Source: Nostoc sp. FACHB-892 (GTDB lineage: Bacteria; Cyanobacteriota; Cyanobacteriia; Cyanobacteriales; Nostocaceae). From it: 64,000 nucleotides of DNA. The stretch lies in the NCBI RefSeq assembly GCF_014698795.1, contig NZ_JACJTR010000005.1, positions 248,001 to 312,000 on the forward strand, written 5' to 3'. The notes beneath the pieces are model-generated. The model was not told where the DNA came from. It was given only the letters and a program-made list of their open reading frames with translations, and made no database searches. The position numbers were made by a program, and so were the translations under genes. Within the stretch, counting starts at the first letter, position 1. Each line of letters starts with the position of its first letter. This document shows, one piece after another, positions 8,319-17,866 of the stretch.

Positions 8319-8681
8319 TTATCCAATTTTTTGGATTGTGCGTACTAATAGTACTGCTGATTGTGAACCAGTCTTGTGGATGTTAAGGATATCTTGAGTT
8401 TCTTGAGACGTACAACCTAGAAGTATCTTTATTTCTGAATCCTTCTTTTCGGAATCGATACAACAGATAATTGCAGTTACTTTCCTCTCAGATAAGCTTC
8501 CTAACCAGACATCAATACCGCCTTCATCTCCAGAACTAGTGTTTTCTAGATATCCATAATCAAGTGGATAAACAAAAGATGGATATCGGGGATGTGGTGT
8601 TCCTTTTGGGCGATCTATCTTTAAATTACAAATAGCTACAAGCCGCTCAAGCTGGAGCCAGAAATTATTATTTTTTATCAT
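8319..8681 (-). CDS. Short inorganic-pyrophosphatase-like protein
   Basis: This 120-aa protein matches the core of soluble family I inorganic pyrophosphatases: IDRPKG near residue 22, YPLDYGYLENT near 38, then GDEGGIDVW and a later CIDSEKKD. Against E. coli PPase (about 175 aa), the aspartates equivalent to D65, D70, D97 and D102 are present as D52, D57, D76 and D81. The central Asp of the DGDPxD motif is replaced by Gly, and the C-terminal third is missing. It may be a reduced pyrophosphatase or a non-catalytic relative; the main ppa gene would be elsewhere. It sits 31 bases downstream of the kinase gene on the same strand and may share its transcript. Confidence 0.65.
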   Translation of the reverse strand: MIKNNNFWLQLERLVAICNLKIDRPKGTPHPRYPSFVYPLDYGYLENTSSGDEGGIDVWLGSLSERKVTAIICCIDSEKKDSEIKILLGCTSQETQDILNIHKTGSQSAVLLVRTIQKIG

Positions 8682-8712
8682 GAGATATACTTATTCTTGA
8701 TAAAAATTAATT

Positions 8713-9852
8713 TTAAGGGTTATTATTACCAAGATATTTGGCTTTTAATTCTTCTAATTCTTTATCTATCTCATTTTTACTAGAAGGCTGAGATGTAGGG
8801 GTTGATGCTTGTATTTTATGTGGTTGAGGTTTATTACTACCCAAAAACTGGGTTTTCATTTGTTCTAATTCTAGATCAATTTGACTAGGAGATGGCGATA
8901 CAAAAGCAGGTGGAGAATTAGGTGGCGATTGAGGAATAGGTTTTGGTGAAATCGATGGCGTGGCTGCTACTTGCGACTGTTGATTTAAATCTTTGAGAAC
9001 TTCATCTACTGTTTGATAACGCCGAATTGGAATACTCTCTAACATTTTGTTGAGAATGCGACTCAACTGATTACTAACAGGAGTTTTCAAGTATTGCTGC
9101 CAAACCCAAGTATCGTTGTTGGTATCATAAGAATCGAAAGGCGATCGCTGGGTTAATAAATTAACACAAGTAGCACCCAAGCTGTAAATATCGCTGGCAA
9201 AAACAGCCCTACCTCTCATTTGTTCAGGGGCAACATATTCTGGACTACCAATACTAGTACCAGTTTGATTTAAGGCAGCACCAGTGGCAGATTTAGCAGC
9301 ACCAAAATCTACTAATACTAGTTTGCGATCGCTCTCGCGTAAAATAATATTTTCTGGCTTAATATCACGGTGAATTACTTGTCTAGCGTGGCAAAATTGC
9401 AAAACTGACAATAAATCATTTAATAGCTGCCGGATTTGTATTTCATTGAAAGCACCTCTATGTGCCAATTTCTGGGCTAAGTTTTGCCCGTCGATAAATT
9501 CTTGTACAAGATACTGTCGGTTTTCTTGGGTAAAATATGCCAGTAGTTCGGGAATTTGGGGATGTTTGCCCAATTCATCTAACTGCACCGCTTCTTGGTT
9601 AAATAACTCTACGGCTTTGGCAAGCGTATTAGTGCCTTGAGATTGGGGATAAAATTGCTTAATTACGCAGCGTGGCTTTGAGGGTTTATCTTCATCCACA
9701 GCTAAGAAGGTTTTGCCAAAACCACCTTGCCCGATTGGTTTGATAGCACGGTAACGTTCTTTGAGAAGTAACTTGGAACCGCAAGCCCGGCAAAACTTGA
9801 CATCATGAGGATTTTCAGGCTTGGGACAATGAGGATTAAGGCAGTAGCTCAT
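8713..9852 (-). CDS. Zinc-ribbon serine/threonine protein kinase
   Basis: This is a 379-aa eukaryotic-type (PknB/Hanks) kinase of the kind common in filamentous cyanobacteria. A four-Cys N-terminal ribbon (C4, C9, C21, C24) precedes the kinase domain. The domain shows the glycine loop IGQGGFGKTF (40-49), catalytic-lobe Lys K65 (CVIKQF), HRDIKPENI, the DFG motif (LVDFGAAKSA) and the APEQ segment, so it looks active. A Pro-rich linker follows. Two copies of a short helical motif end the protein (IDLELEQMKTQFLG and IDKELEELKAKYLG), an arrangement I have only seen described for such tails as SHOCT-like. There is no membrane helix. Substrates are unknown. Confidence 0.9.
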   Translation of the reverse strand: MSYCLNPHCPKPENPHDVKFCRACGSKLLLKERYRAIKPIGQGGFGKTFLAVDEDKPSKPRCVIKQFYPQSQGTNTLAKAVELFNQEAVQLDELGKHPQIPELLAYFTQENRQYLVQEFIDGQNLAQKLAHRGAFNEIQIRQLLNDLLSVLQFCHARQVIHRDIKPENIILRESDRKLVLVDFGAAKSATGAALNQTGTSIGSPEYVAPEQMRGRAVFASDIYSLGATCVNLLTQRSPFDSYDTNNDTWVWQQYLKTPVSNQLSRILNKMLESIPIRRYQTVDEVLKDLNQQSQVAATPSISPKPIPQSPPNSPPAFVSPSPSQIDLELEQMKTQFLGSNKPQPHKIQASTPTSQPSSKNEIDKELEELKAKYLGNNNP

Positions 9853-10166
9853 ACAGGCGATCGCTCTTATATCTCTTTATTTTACTGGCGTTCAGGGTGG
9901 GAACTTCCGCAAATCCGTTAAACTATGAGCGATGTCTACGACGGGCTACTCGGCCTCGCACTACTAACTAGTAAAATGTCTAAGCTCGTTTTGAGAGTTT
10001 GTACTAAGCACAAAGCGTGCTTAGAAGATAAGGACTAAATAAAGTCCTTACTACAAACTTTTGACCAAAAATAAAAAGGTACAGAGCAAGTAAATTTATT
10101 TATGGGGTTTCCCCCTGCTCCCTGCTCCCTGCCCCTTTTCCTCTTTCTGACTTCTGCCCTGCGTTA
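9853..10166. other. Intergenic region with two hairpins
   Basis: No gene is seen. Two short perfect inverted repeats (CTAAGCAC/GTGCTTAG at 10004-10024 and TAAGGACT/AGTCCTTA at 10029-10050) lie downstream of the calcium exchanger on the minus strand and upstream of the kinase gene. They could form its terminator. A CCCTGCTCC-type low-complexity run lies at about 10110-10140. Confidence 0.5.
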
Positions 10167-11258
10167 CTACCCGATACCTTCTATAACTGGATGGAAGTAA
10201 AAGGCGAATCCCAACACTGTATAAGCAGCTAATAATAAAGTCCCTTCCAGCCAATTGGATTTACCATCAGAACTAATACTGTTTGCAATCAAGACTGACG
10301 CAACCACAGCTACTAATTCAAAGGGTTGGAAATCTAAATCCATTGGTTGTCCCAATATCCGCCCAGCTATAACTAACACAGGCGCGACAAATAGGGCAAT
10401 CTGCATACTTGATCCCACAGCTACCGAAAGGGAAAGATCCATCTTATCTTTCATTGCCACGGTGACTGCTGTAGCGTGTTCAGCCGCGTTACCGACGATG
10501 GGAACCAAAATCACCCCTGTAAACAGTGCCGTCAAACCTAGCTGAGATGTGGCCACTTCTAGAGAATCAACTAACATTTCTGACTCAATTGCCACCATTA
10601 AGGTACATACTAGCAACACGCCAACCCACAACATCATATTTGGTTTAGCATGAGGGGTTTCCTCTTCTTCTGTCTCCGCTACACCCACATCATATAGATA
10701 AGAATGGGTTTTCATCGAAAATAGCAGTGTTAGGGCGTAAACCAGGATTAACACCACAGCAACAGCAATAGAAAGATTTTGCAGTGTTTCTTCGTTAATT
10801 CCTTGAGAGGTATAATTCATTGCCGTTGGCATCAACATGGCAATCACCGCTAAATTCATCGAATCAGCATTCACCCGCGCCACAATTGGCTGAAATGTCT
10901 GTTCTTTGTAGCGCAGTCCCCCCAAAAGCATGGAAAAACCCATCACCAGTAGTAAGTTACTAATAATCGATCCCGTGATACTGGCTTTGACTACATTTAT
11001 GAATCCAGCATTCAGCGCCACTAGGGCGATGATTAGTTCCGTAGCATTGCCAAAGGTGGCGTTTAACAAGCCCCCCATTGATGGCCCCACTACAACAGCA
11101 ATTTCTTCTGTGGCTGTACCCATCCAAGCTGCTAAGGGCAGAATTGCCAATCCAGCTGTAATGAAAACTATCAATTCTCCCCACTCCAGAAAGTGGGCTG
11201 CTAGAGAAACTGGGATAAATAGTAATAAAACCAGAAGAATAATGTTTTTAGTTGACAT
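10167..11258 (-). CDS. cax: Calcium/proton exchanger (Cax family)
   Basis: This is an integral membrane Ca2+/H+ antiporter with about 11 hydrophobic helices. The two signature repeats of the cation/Ca2+ exchanger superfamily are present: FGNATELIIALVALN in the first half and GNAAEHATAVTVAMKDK in the second. An acidic loop (AETEEEETPHAK) separates the halves, as in bacterial and plant Cax. I place the start at the ATG at 11258, preceded by CCAAGG; a GTG ten codons upstream (11288) is possible but lacks a ribosome site. Likely role: Ca2+ export driven by the proton gradient, contributing to salt or alkaline tolerance. Monocistronic. Confidence 0.92.
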   Translation of the reverse strand: MSTKNIILLVLLLFIPVSLAAHFLEWGELIVFITAGLAILPLAAWMGTATEEIAVVVGPSMGGLLNATFGNATELIIALVALNAGFINVVKASITGSIISNLLLVMGFSMLLGGLRYKEQTFQPIVARVNADSMNLAVIAMLMPTAMNYTSQGINEETLQNLSIAVAVVLILVYALTLLFSMKTHSYLYDVGVAETEEEETPHAKPNMMLWVGVLLVCTLMVAIESEMLVDSLEVATSQLGLTALFTGVILVPIVGNAAEHATAVTVAMKDKMDLSLSVAVGSSMQIALFVAPVLVIAGRILGQPMDLDFQPFELVAVVASVLIANSISSDGKSNWLEGTLLLAAYTVLGFAFYFHPVIEGIG

Positions 11259-11781
11259 TTGTTGCCTTGGTATGAAGGTATCATTCACAGCGATAAATCC
11301 TAAATTTTAAATTTGGAGTGTTGAATTAACCATTACTTTTACTCAGCACTCCAATAGGATACTCTCAACCGCCTGTAGAGCAATTCAGAAATTGTACTGT
11401 TTTCAGTTCAATCCTCTGTATGTAAAATAAGATTGCGATTTAAGGAGTTTTCGTAATTTTTTGTTGCAAAAGTATGAATTTGAGCCAAATTATTACACCG
11501 AAAATGGGTTTTAATGTATTAAAAGACAATTAAAATTTTGATTGGCGCTGCTAACGAAAAAACCCCTAACTGAATCTTTGTTGAGCTAATTACTTTGAGC
11601 CTTCAGGGAAAGGGCTGTGCGATAACGCAGATTTCCCACTAGAATAAGAAAGATTTGTCAATAATTTGGTTGGATTCCATAGTTGTTGTTTATACCGGAT
11701 TTTGTGCTCAAACTATTGTAGAAAGCTTTACGCACAATGTTTTCGGTGCAACTGCAAGTTTTTTGTTTTGGATAAATATAC
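11259..11781. other. Divergent promoter region, cax / GH57
   Basis: About 520 AT-rich bases lie between two genes reading away from each other, so promoters for both must lie here. I see no conserved RNA, repeat or additional gene. A short minus-strand frame at 11658-11852 overlaps the GH57 start and lacks coding character. Confidence 0.45.
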
Positions 11782-14499
11782 ATGACTTCTGCTGCTGAAA
11801 TGCCAGCTAGCTCTGGCTCAACGTTAACATTACATTCAGATCCCAAAAACACTAAAGAAACCGATCCCCTGAGAAAGGCTAATGGTGTTTATGTGACGGT
11901 GCATGGTCATTTTTACCAGCCACCAAGGGAAAACCCTTATCTGGACGCAATTGAACGCCAACCGAGCGCTGCACCTTTCCATGACTGGAATGAGCGGATT
12001 CATTGGGAATGCTATCGTCCAAATGCTTTTGCCAGAGTCTTAAATGACCGAGGCGAAGTGGTGAAGATCGTCAATAATTACGAGTATTTTAGTTTTAATA
12101 TTGGTCCAACGCTGATGTCGTGGCTAGAACGCTACGATGTGGAGGTTTATCAGCGGATTTTAGAGGCGGATGCCAAGAGTAGCGATCGCTTGCATGGTCA
12201 CGGCAATGCGATCGCGCAAGTATACAATCACATCATCATGCCTCTGGCAAACGAACGCGACAAATATACCCAAATTCGCTGGGGTAAAGAAGACTTCCGC
12301 TCTCGCTTTGGCCGCGATCCCGAAGGGATGTGGTTAGCAGAAACAGGTGTGGATTATGCCACCCTAGAAGCTCTTGTTGCTGAGGGTATTCGCTTTATTA
12401 TCCTTGCACCATCTCAAGCACTGCGTTGTCGTCCTGTCCCCACTGAAGATCATCCCAATCCTGAATGGCACGAAGTCGGTGGTAGTCAGATTGATCCCAC
12501 CCGTCCCTATCGTTGTTATTTGAAGCCCACACTAGACACTTCATCTTCACCTCTGAGTGCAATCAAAGAGGGGAATGGGGATAGTAACCACTCCTCCCCC
12601 TACATTGATATCTTCTTCTACGATGGCCCGATATCGCGGGATATGGGTTTTAGTGATGTTGTTTATAATGCTAGCCGCTTTGCTGGACGTATCGGTTCGG
12701 CTGTGCGTGGGGATCATCGGCCAACACAGTTAATCTCTGTGGCAACGGATGGCGAAACCTTCGGACATCACAAGAAGGGAACTGAAAAAACTTTAGCCTA
12801 CGCCTTTACTAAAGAGTTTCCTCAACAGGGTTGGACGGTGACGAACTTTGCCCATTACCTCAGCTTAAATTCTCCCGGTTGGGAAGTGGAATTAAAATCA
12901 GTCACAGCCTGGAGTTGTGCCCACGGTGTAGATAGGTGGCAGGATGACTGTGGTTGCGGTGGAGAAGGCAGCATTTGGCATCAGAAATGGCGTCGTCCCC
13001 TGCGGGATGCCCTAAATTGGCTGCGGGATCAGCTAACTGAGGTGTATGAAGAACATGGTAAGCAATTATTTCGTGATCCCTGGCAAGCACGAGATGAATA
13101 TATCCAAGTAATGCGCGATCGCACTGCTACCAATGTCAACCGTTTCCTAGCCCGTCATCAAACCCACAAACTAACCGCAGCCGAACAAGTAGACGCACTA
13201 CGGCTATTGGAAATGCAGCGTCACGCTTTGTTGATGTTCACTAGTTGCGGTTGGTTTTTTGAAGAAATTTCCCGTCCAGAGGGGACACAAATTCTGCGCT
13301 ACGCCGCCCGTGCTTTGGAATTGGCAGGGGAAGTGGCTGGTGTGCAGTTGGAAAAGGGCTTCGTCAAACGTCTTGGTTTAGCCCCCAGCAATGTGGATGA
13401 CTTCAAACACGGTGGCGAAATTTATCGGCAACTCGTGTTAACTGCCCAGCTTGGCTTTAAGCAAGTAGCAGCCCATTACGCCATTACTTCCTTATTTACC
13501 AATCACAAACCAGCAGAAACGCACAATTCTTTGCCTAGAAAAGATGCTGCGGACAAACAGTCTCAGCGTTACCAGAAAAAGGTTTATTGCTACGCTGCTA
13601 ATGAGCTAGATTACCAACTGCAACGCATGGGATCGCTAACTCTGGCTGTGGGGAATTTAAAGCTGGTATCAGAGATTACTTGGGAAAGCGAACATTTGGT
13701 ATTTGCGGTTCTCCATTTGGGAGGCTGGGATTTCCATTGCTGTATTCAACAATTTACTGGGCGGCGTGACTACAGCCAATTAAAAGAAAAGCTGTTCGGC
13801 GCACTAAAACAAGCTAGTGCAGCTCATACTATCTTGGCGATGACACAGCTATTTGGCGAAGAAGCTTTCAACTTGCAAAATCTATTTGCTGAAGAACGCC
13901 ACCGGATTATGGGGCTGCTTAGTCAGGAAACGCTGACACGTTTAGGACAGTTGTATACCCAAGCGTACCGTGATAATTATGGTGTGCTGATGGCGTTTCA
14001 TCGAGATGAAATAGCAGTACCGCAAGAATTGCAGGTAGCAGCCGATATTGCTTTGGGGCATCGCTGTTTGATGACATTGCGGTCGCTTGAGCAAGATATC
14101 GCTGATCCCCAAAAGAGTTGGAGTCACATATTAGAATTAGAAGCGATCGCTACTGAAGCAAAACATCTGCGTTGTCGGCTGAATATTCCCGATGGTAGGC
14201 AGACGTTAGAACAGTTAATTGCGCGATCGCTCTGGCAATTGTTGCACGATGCCAATGGTAGCTTTAATGCAGATATCCAGCTATTGGAACGATTGATTGA
14301 TGTCGGGGATCAACTAAATATTGATGTTTCTCTACAGCGATCGCAAGAACTCTATTTTAGTTGTCTGCAAAGTCAGATAGCGCCTGTGTGTATTACTAGC
14401 CTTGGGAATGAAGCAGATAATCAGTGTCTTCAGTTGCTCAAGTTGGGCAAAAAGTTAGCCGTTGATGTTAGCGTGATCTCAAATCAGTTAGGGATGTAG
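11782..14499 (+). CDS. Glycoside hydrolase family 57 protein with DUF3536
   Basis: This is a 905-aa cytosolic protein. After a low-complexity lead of about 35 residues, the GH57 (β/α)7 domain begins with VTVHGHFYQPPRENPYLDAI, and continues with IHWECYRPNAFARV, GMWLAETGVDYATLE (the family's nucleophile-type Glu region) and VATDGETFGHHKKG (acid/Asp region). The C-terminal half corresponds to DUF3536, ending in a helical stretch with HIP1 sites in the gene. GH57 enzymes act on α-glucans (amylopullulanase, branching or 4-α-glucanotransferase activities). This DUF3536 subclass is widespread in cyanobacteria, but its substrate is not settled. It is monocistronic, followed by inverted repeats that may terminate transcription. 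Confidence 0.88.
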   Translation: MTSAAEMPASSGSTLTLHSDPKNTKETDPLRKANGVYVTVHGHFYQPPRENPYLDAIERQPSAAPFHDWNERIHWECYRPNAFARVLNDRGEVVKIVNNYEYFSFNIGPTLMSWLERYDVEVYQRILEADAKSSDRLHGHGNAIAQVYNHIIMPLANERDKYTQIRWGKEDFRSRFGRDPEGMWLAETGVDYATLEALVAEGIRFIILAPSQALRCRPVPTEDHPNPEWHEVGGSQIDPTRPYRCYLKPTLDTSSSPLSAIKEGNGDSNHSSPYIDIFFYDGPISRDMGFSDVVYNASRFAGRIGSAVRGDHRPTQLISVATDGETFGHHKKGTEKTLAYAFTKEFPQQGWTVTNFAHYLSLNSPGWEVELKSVTAWSCAHGVDRWQDDCGCGGEGSIWHQKWRRPLRDALNWLRDQLTEVYEEHGKQLFRDPWQARDEYIQVMRDRTATNVNRFLARHQTHKLTAAEQVDALRLLEMQRHALLMFTSCGWFFEEISRPEGTQILRYAARALELAGEVAGVQLEKGFVKRLGLAPSNVDDFKHGGEIYRQLVLTAQLGFKQVAAHYAITSLFTNHKPAETHNSLPRKDAADKQSQRYQKKVYCYAANELDYQLQRMGSLTLAVGNLKLVSEITWESEHLVFAVLHLGGWDFHCCIQQFTGRRDYSQLKEKLFGALKQASAAHTILAMTQLFGEEAFNLQNLFAEERHRIMGLLSQETLTRLGQLYTQAYRDNYGVLMAFHRDEIAVPQELQVAADIALGHRCLMTLRSLEQDIADPQKSWSHILELEAIATEAKHLRCRLNIPDGRQTLEQLIARSLWQLLHDANGSFNADIQLLERLIDVGDQLNIDVSLQRSQELYFSCLQSQIAPVCITSLGNEADNQCLQLLKLGKKLAVDVSVISNQLGM

Positions 14500-14536
14500 C
14501 GCATCACAGCCATGCATTGCTGTCAACTTAAATCAG

Positions 14537-14571
14537 AACCTCGTTCCTAGTTAAAGATTGGGAACGAGGTT
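14537..14571. terminator. Hairpin after the GH57 gene
   Basis: AACCTCGTTCC and GGAACGAGGTT are perfect complements separated by 13 bases, 38 bases beyond the GH57 stop. The run after it is not strongly T-rich, so termination is only likely. A 20-bp palindrome (AAGGGGAAAATTTTCCCCTT, 14620-14639) followed by TTCTTTTTAATTTCTTTT lies just downstream. Confidence 0.55.
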
Positions 14572-14744
14572 ATATCAAATTCGGTTAAGTCAGTTGAGAT
14601 AAAAATTTCACGTAGAGAGAAGGGGAAAATTTTCCCCTTTTCTTTTTAATTTCTTTTACTTAACCTGAGTTCGGGTTCTGATAAGTATTCCTTAAGGTTG
14701 CTTGTGTTGACTTATTGCCATCTTTTCTGCGTTCGCTGATGGTT

Positions 14745-15350
14745 TTAAGAAACTTTTTCGAGCTTATTATCAGTTAATTTGGATAGCTTTTTACGTTTCA
14801 ATACTAAATGTGTGCTAAAAGTGCCGAGAGCAAGTAAGGTCACGATAGATGTGGGTTCAGGGACACTGATTATAGTTGCAGAAAACCTAATGGGTAATTC
14901 ACTATCTTCTGTTCCCAAATTTTCAAAACCTGGTGTCAACGGTGGTGCAGAAAAAACCTCTAAATAACCAGGTGTCGGCAAGAAACTAGCAAAAAAAGGA
15001 CTCACAAAGTTTCCTCCTGATGTGGAATAACCAAAACCATCACCCGTTAACTGTTGACTATTAGGACTAATTAAATTATCAACATTAAAAGGTTCGTTTC
15101 CTGGGATTGGAGTCCCTGCGGGTTGTAAACCAGTAATTGTTTCACCATTACGTGTACCTGTAATTCCAGAAATTAAGTAATAACCTAATTCGTTAGGGGT
15201 GTCATTAGTGGTGAAAGTTCCGTTTGCCTCTATACCAGTACCAGAATAATTCCAGTTCCAATTTATTGCAGAGGCGGTTTGCATTGTTCCAAAAACTAAG
15301 CCAAACGTGGTAGTCAGGGCTGTAGCAGATAGTAGAGCTAGATTTTTCAT
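14745..15350 (-). CDS. PEP-CTERM sorted exported protein
   Basis: This is an exported protein of about 201 aa. A signal peptide (MKNLALLSATALTTTFGLVF, cleaved after QTASA) is followed by a Gly/Asn/Thr-rich β-type domain and a C-terminal PEP-CTERM tripartite signal: VPEPTS, a hydrophobic helix, then RKKLSK. Such proteins are handed to an exosortase and delivered to the cell surface or extracellular matrix. I chose the ATG at 15350 because it gives a canonical signal peptide. ATG at 15380 and an upstream in-frame start at 15497 are possible. The passenger domain is not one I can name. Confidence 0.75.
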   Translation of the reverse strand: MKNLALLSATALTTTFGLVFGTMQTASAINWNWNYSGTGIEANGTFTTNDTPNELGYYLISGITGTRNGETITGLQPAGTPIPGNEPFNVDNLISPNSQQLTGDGFGYSTSGGNFVSPFFASFLPTPGYLEVFSAPPLTPGFENLGTEDSELPIRFSATIISVPEPTSIVTLLALGTFSTHLVLKRKKLSKLTDNKLEKVS

Positions 15351-15715
15351 AGAGGTCGTTAGTGCGATTGCTTTCAACATACCAAGGATGATCCTGGTTC
15401 TTGTAGAGAGTTCCCATGTATTATACGGAAACTGGTGCTGACTTTTCCCGTTATCTCCTTGATTGAGCGTAGATGCTTTGCAGCTTGTCGCAGACATCGC
15501 TTGACTTTTCCCCTAGCCCAAAGCCCTATTCTCTCGCAATTGTCAGTAATCTTAATTTATTGAGAATAAAATATAGTCTGAAACTCTTGTTGCTTAGTTG
15601 TTTCATGACTTAACGGGAAAAGTCAGATTGAGAATAGATTAAAACAGAGCTTTGGACCGAACAATGACAAATCAAGGGTTTTGAGGATTTATTATCCCGA
15701 ACTCAGGTTACTTAA

Positions 15716-15949
15716 CTAGCGATCGCAATGATAGGGATAAAGCCACTCACACCTGAAAAGTCCGTGGGTATGTTTCTCAAAAAAGGTTCCTGCATGGCGG
15801 CTACGTGATATATCGATCCCAGCTTTCGTTTTAATCTCATATAACCAAGGAAAGGATACTACTAAAACAGCTATGACCGCGAAGAGATAGAGAATCGTAG
15901 TTTTAATATTGAAGAATCTGAGAGAATTGCTATTGTGATTTTGAGGCAT
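15716..15949 (-). CDS. Small putative membrane protein
   Basis: This 77-aa frame has an ATG start, a single hydrophobic helix (TTILYLFAVIAVLVVSFPWL) at about residues 17-36, and a short polar C-terminus. I do not recognise it. No strong ribosome site is visible. It lies alone between a PEP-CTERM gene and a broken HNH gene, a region with signs of decay. It may be a genuine small membrane protein or chance. Confidence 0.35.
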   Translation of the reverse strand: MPQNHNSNSLRFFNIKTTILYLFAVIAVLVVSFPWLYEIKTKAGIDISRSRHAGTFFEKHTHGLFRCEWLYPYHCDR

Positions 15950-15985
15950 GAATCGTGAGAAATTAATAGCTCATCCAATCCTAAC

Positions 15986-16231
15986 CTAAAGTTTAAAATA
16001 TTGCTGGAAGCGGGAATCAACGTTGCTTGATTTCTGCTGATTGCACGTTAAACAGAGGGTTTGTAGATTGCTAATATCATTTTGACCACCACGAAAAAGG
16101 GGAATGATATGGTCAATACTGAGGTTAGTTTCTCCAGTAGTTTTGCCGCAGCTTTAGCATTGATATTTGTAATGTTGAAAAACATATTTCTTCACTTCTG
16201 GCGGGATACGAATGCGGGGAGTTTTGCTCAT
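15986..16231 (-). pseudogene. HNH endonuclease, interrupted by an in-frame stop
   Basis: The 82-codon frame reads MSKTPRIRIPPEVKKY, then a zinc-knuckle (C25; SCGKT), the HNH core LSIDHIIPLFRGGQND, and LCLTCNQQKSS. Codon 26 (16154-16156) is TAA, directly after C25, where relatives usually have a polar residue such as Gln; CAA to TAA would explain it. All other family features are intact, so the lesion is probably recent. Small HNH proteins of this kind are common in cyanobacteria and often belong to mobile or defence contexts. A sequencing error is the alternative. Confidence 0.75.
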
Positions 16232-16238
16232 TTTCTCT

Positions 16239-17336
16239 TTAGTTGCTAATAAACTCTTCCAAGCTTGGTACATCTACCCAACTTGCTTTTGTATGAGATT
16301 CATGGGATAAATCCATCAACAGCTGAGAATAAATTCCTTCTCGTAGCGATGGTGTAATTTCTTGATTGCGGTCAATTCCTTGCACCCATTGGTCTACTAC
16401 GCGGATAAATGCTGAAATGCGCCCATCAGCATAATTTTTGGGAAAAATTAACCGATTCGGTATTTCTATTTCTGTTAAAGGTTTACCTGGCTGGGAACCC
16501 CAAACACGAAAACCATGTATATAATCTTTTTGATTTTCACTGCCCACAATTAATGTACCGCGATCGCCATATACTTCTACCCAATGGGTTCTGGGTGCAT
16601 GAACAACTGCACTAATAGAAAGTTGGCAAGGTGTACCATTCGCTAATTCTAGGGTTAATATACAGTTATCATCTGTATTAACTGGCTTATATTCCCCACT
16701 AACAGGGTCGACTCGTGTGGGAATCGCAGTAGTTAAGTGGGCGTTTAATCTACGGACTGGCCCAAATAACCAGTGAATGTAATCAAAGGCGTGAGAACCC
16801 AAAGATCCCAATGCACCGCCTCCTTTATCCTTGTCAGAATACCAATTCCAAGGGCGTGAAGTATCAGCACGAGAAGAACCTAACCAATCAATTTTAATTA
16901 GGCGCAACTTACCCACATAATTTTCTGATAATAGTTCAGCAAACAACTGCCATGCTGGTACAAAGCGAAATTCAAAGTCTACAGTCGCAATAACGCCTTT
17001 TGCTTTAGCTAACTGATAAAGTTCTTTAGCTTCAACTGCATTTAACGCTGTGGGTTTTTCTAGTAATAAATGTTTCCCAGCTTGCAATACGGTTTTTGCC
17101 ATTTCATAGTGCAAAAATGGCGGTGTAGATATACTGACTGCTTGCACTTCTGGTAATGCCACAATATTAGCAAGTGAGTCGGAGGCGTGGTGAATATTAT
17201 AGGATTCTGCTATGGCTTTAGCTTTATTTATATCTCGGTGATAAACAGCAACTACCTCAGTTTGAGGATGTGCTTGAAATCCCGGTATGTGGACTTTTTT
17301 ACCAAATCCAGTGCCTGCGATCGCAACTCCAATCAT
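16239..17336 (-). CDS. Gfo/Idh/MocA family oxidoreductase
   Basis: This is a 365-aa NAD(P)-dependent dehydrogenase. The N-terminal Rossmann fold opens with GVAIAGTGFGKKVHIPGF, and the family motif LLLEKPTALN (the EKP lysine) is near residue 95-104. The C-terminal α/β domain shows GGGALGSLGSHAFDYIHWLFG, with the conserved His region. These enzymes oxidise or reduce sugars, inositol or related cyclic substrates; the exact substrate cannot be read here. It ends 7 bases from the broken HNH frame, so both may have been co-transcribed. Confidence 0.88.
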   Translation of the reverse strand: MIGVAIAGTGFGKKVHIPGFQAHPQTEVVAVYHRDINKAKAIAESYNIHHASDSLANIVALPEVQAVSISTPPFLHYEMAKTVLQAGKHLLLEKPTALNAVEAKELYQLAKAKGVIATVDFEFRFVPAWQLFAELLSENYVGKLRLIKIDWLGSSRADTSRPWNWYSDKDKGGGALGSLGSHAFDYIHWLFGPVRRLNAHLTTAIPTRVDPVSGEYKPVNTDDNCILTLELANGTPCQLSISAVVHAPRTHWVEVYGDRGTLIVGSENQKDYIHGFRVWGSQPGKPLTEIEIPNRLIFPKNYADGRISAFIRVVDQWVQGIDRNQEITPSLREGIYSQLLMDLSHESHTKASWVDVPSLEEFISN

Positions 17337-17398
17337 ATAATTTTTATTCCCTGATTTCTGTGATATTTTTCGTTCGGAATAAGTGTTATCACACTTTT

Positions 17399-17866
17399 CT
17401 ATCGTAAAACTCTAATAGTCAATGGGTAACGATAATGCTCCCCATTGTAAGCTTTAATAGCAGCAAAGGTCACTATAAACGATTGTAATACCAATTTGAA
17501 TAAGACTAGTGACATAAGTACAGTTAATAAACTATCTAAAGTAGTTTTTATTTCATTAAATGAACCATTGGTAGTTACTGCCACACTAAAGCTAGTTAAC
17601 AGCAAAATTAAGGATATTGCTATGACAATAAAGGTATATAATGTTAAAGAAATTTGAAAATTTATAGATTCCTTTCCTTGTAAATCAATCCAGGGATACT
17701 GTACTTTTTTACATCGCCAAATTAGAACTGGAACTAAAAGATTTAGGGGTAAATATACAGGAATACCAATAAACACTAAAGAAAACAATAATATCCACCC
17801 TAACAAAGCCGAGAAATGACACAACATCGCCCATATACGCATTTGTTGTTTAGGTTTTTCTCTCAT
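17399..17866 (-). CDS. DUF4870 / Tic20-like membrane protein
   Basis: This 155-aa protein has four hydrophobic helices. It carries the pattern of DUF4870: an N-terminal WAMLCHFSALLGWILLF, then LLVPVLIWRCKKVQYPWIDL, then QGKESINFQISLTLY. The family is found across bacteria and is distantly related to Tic20; its function is not established. The location is the inner or thylakoid membrane by inference. Divergent from the Omp85-type gene. Confidence 0.75.
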   Translation of the reverse strand: MREKPKQQMRIWAMLCHFSALLGWILLFSLVFIGIPVYLPLNLLVPVLIWRCKKVQYPWIDLQGKESINFQISLTLYTFIVIAISLILLLTSFSVAVTTNGSFNEIKTTLDSLLTVLMSLVLFKLVLQSFIVTFAAIKAYNGEHYRYPLTIRVLR

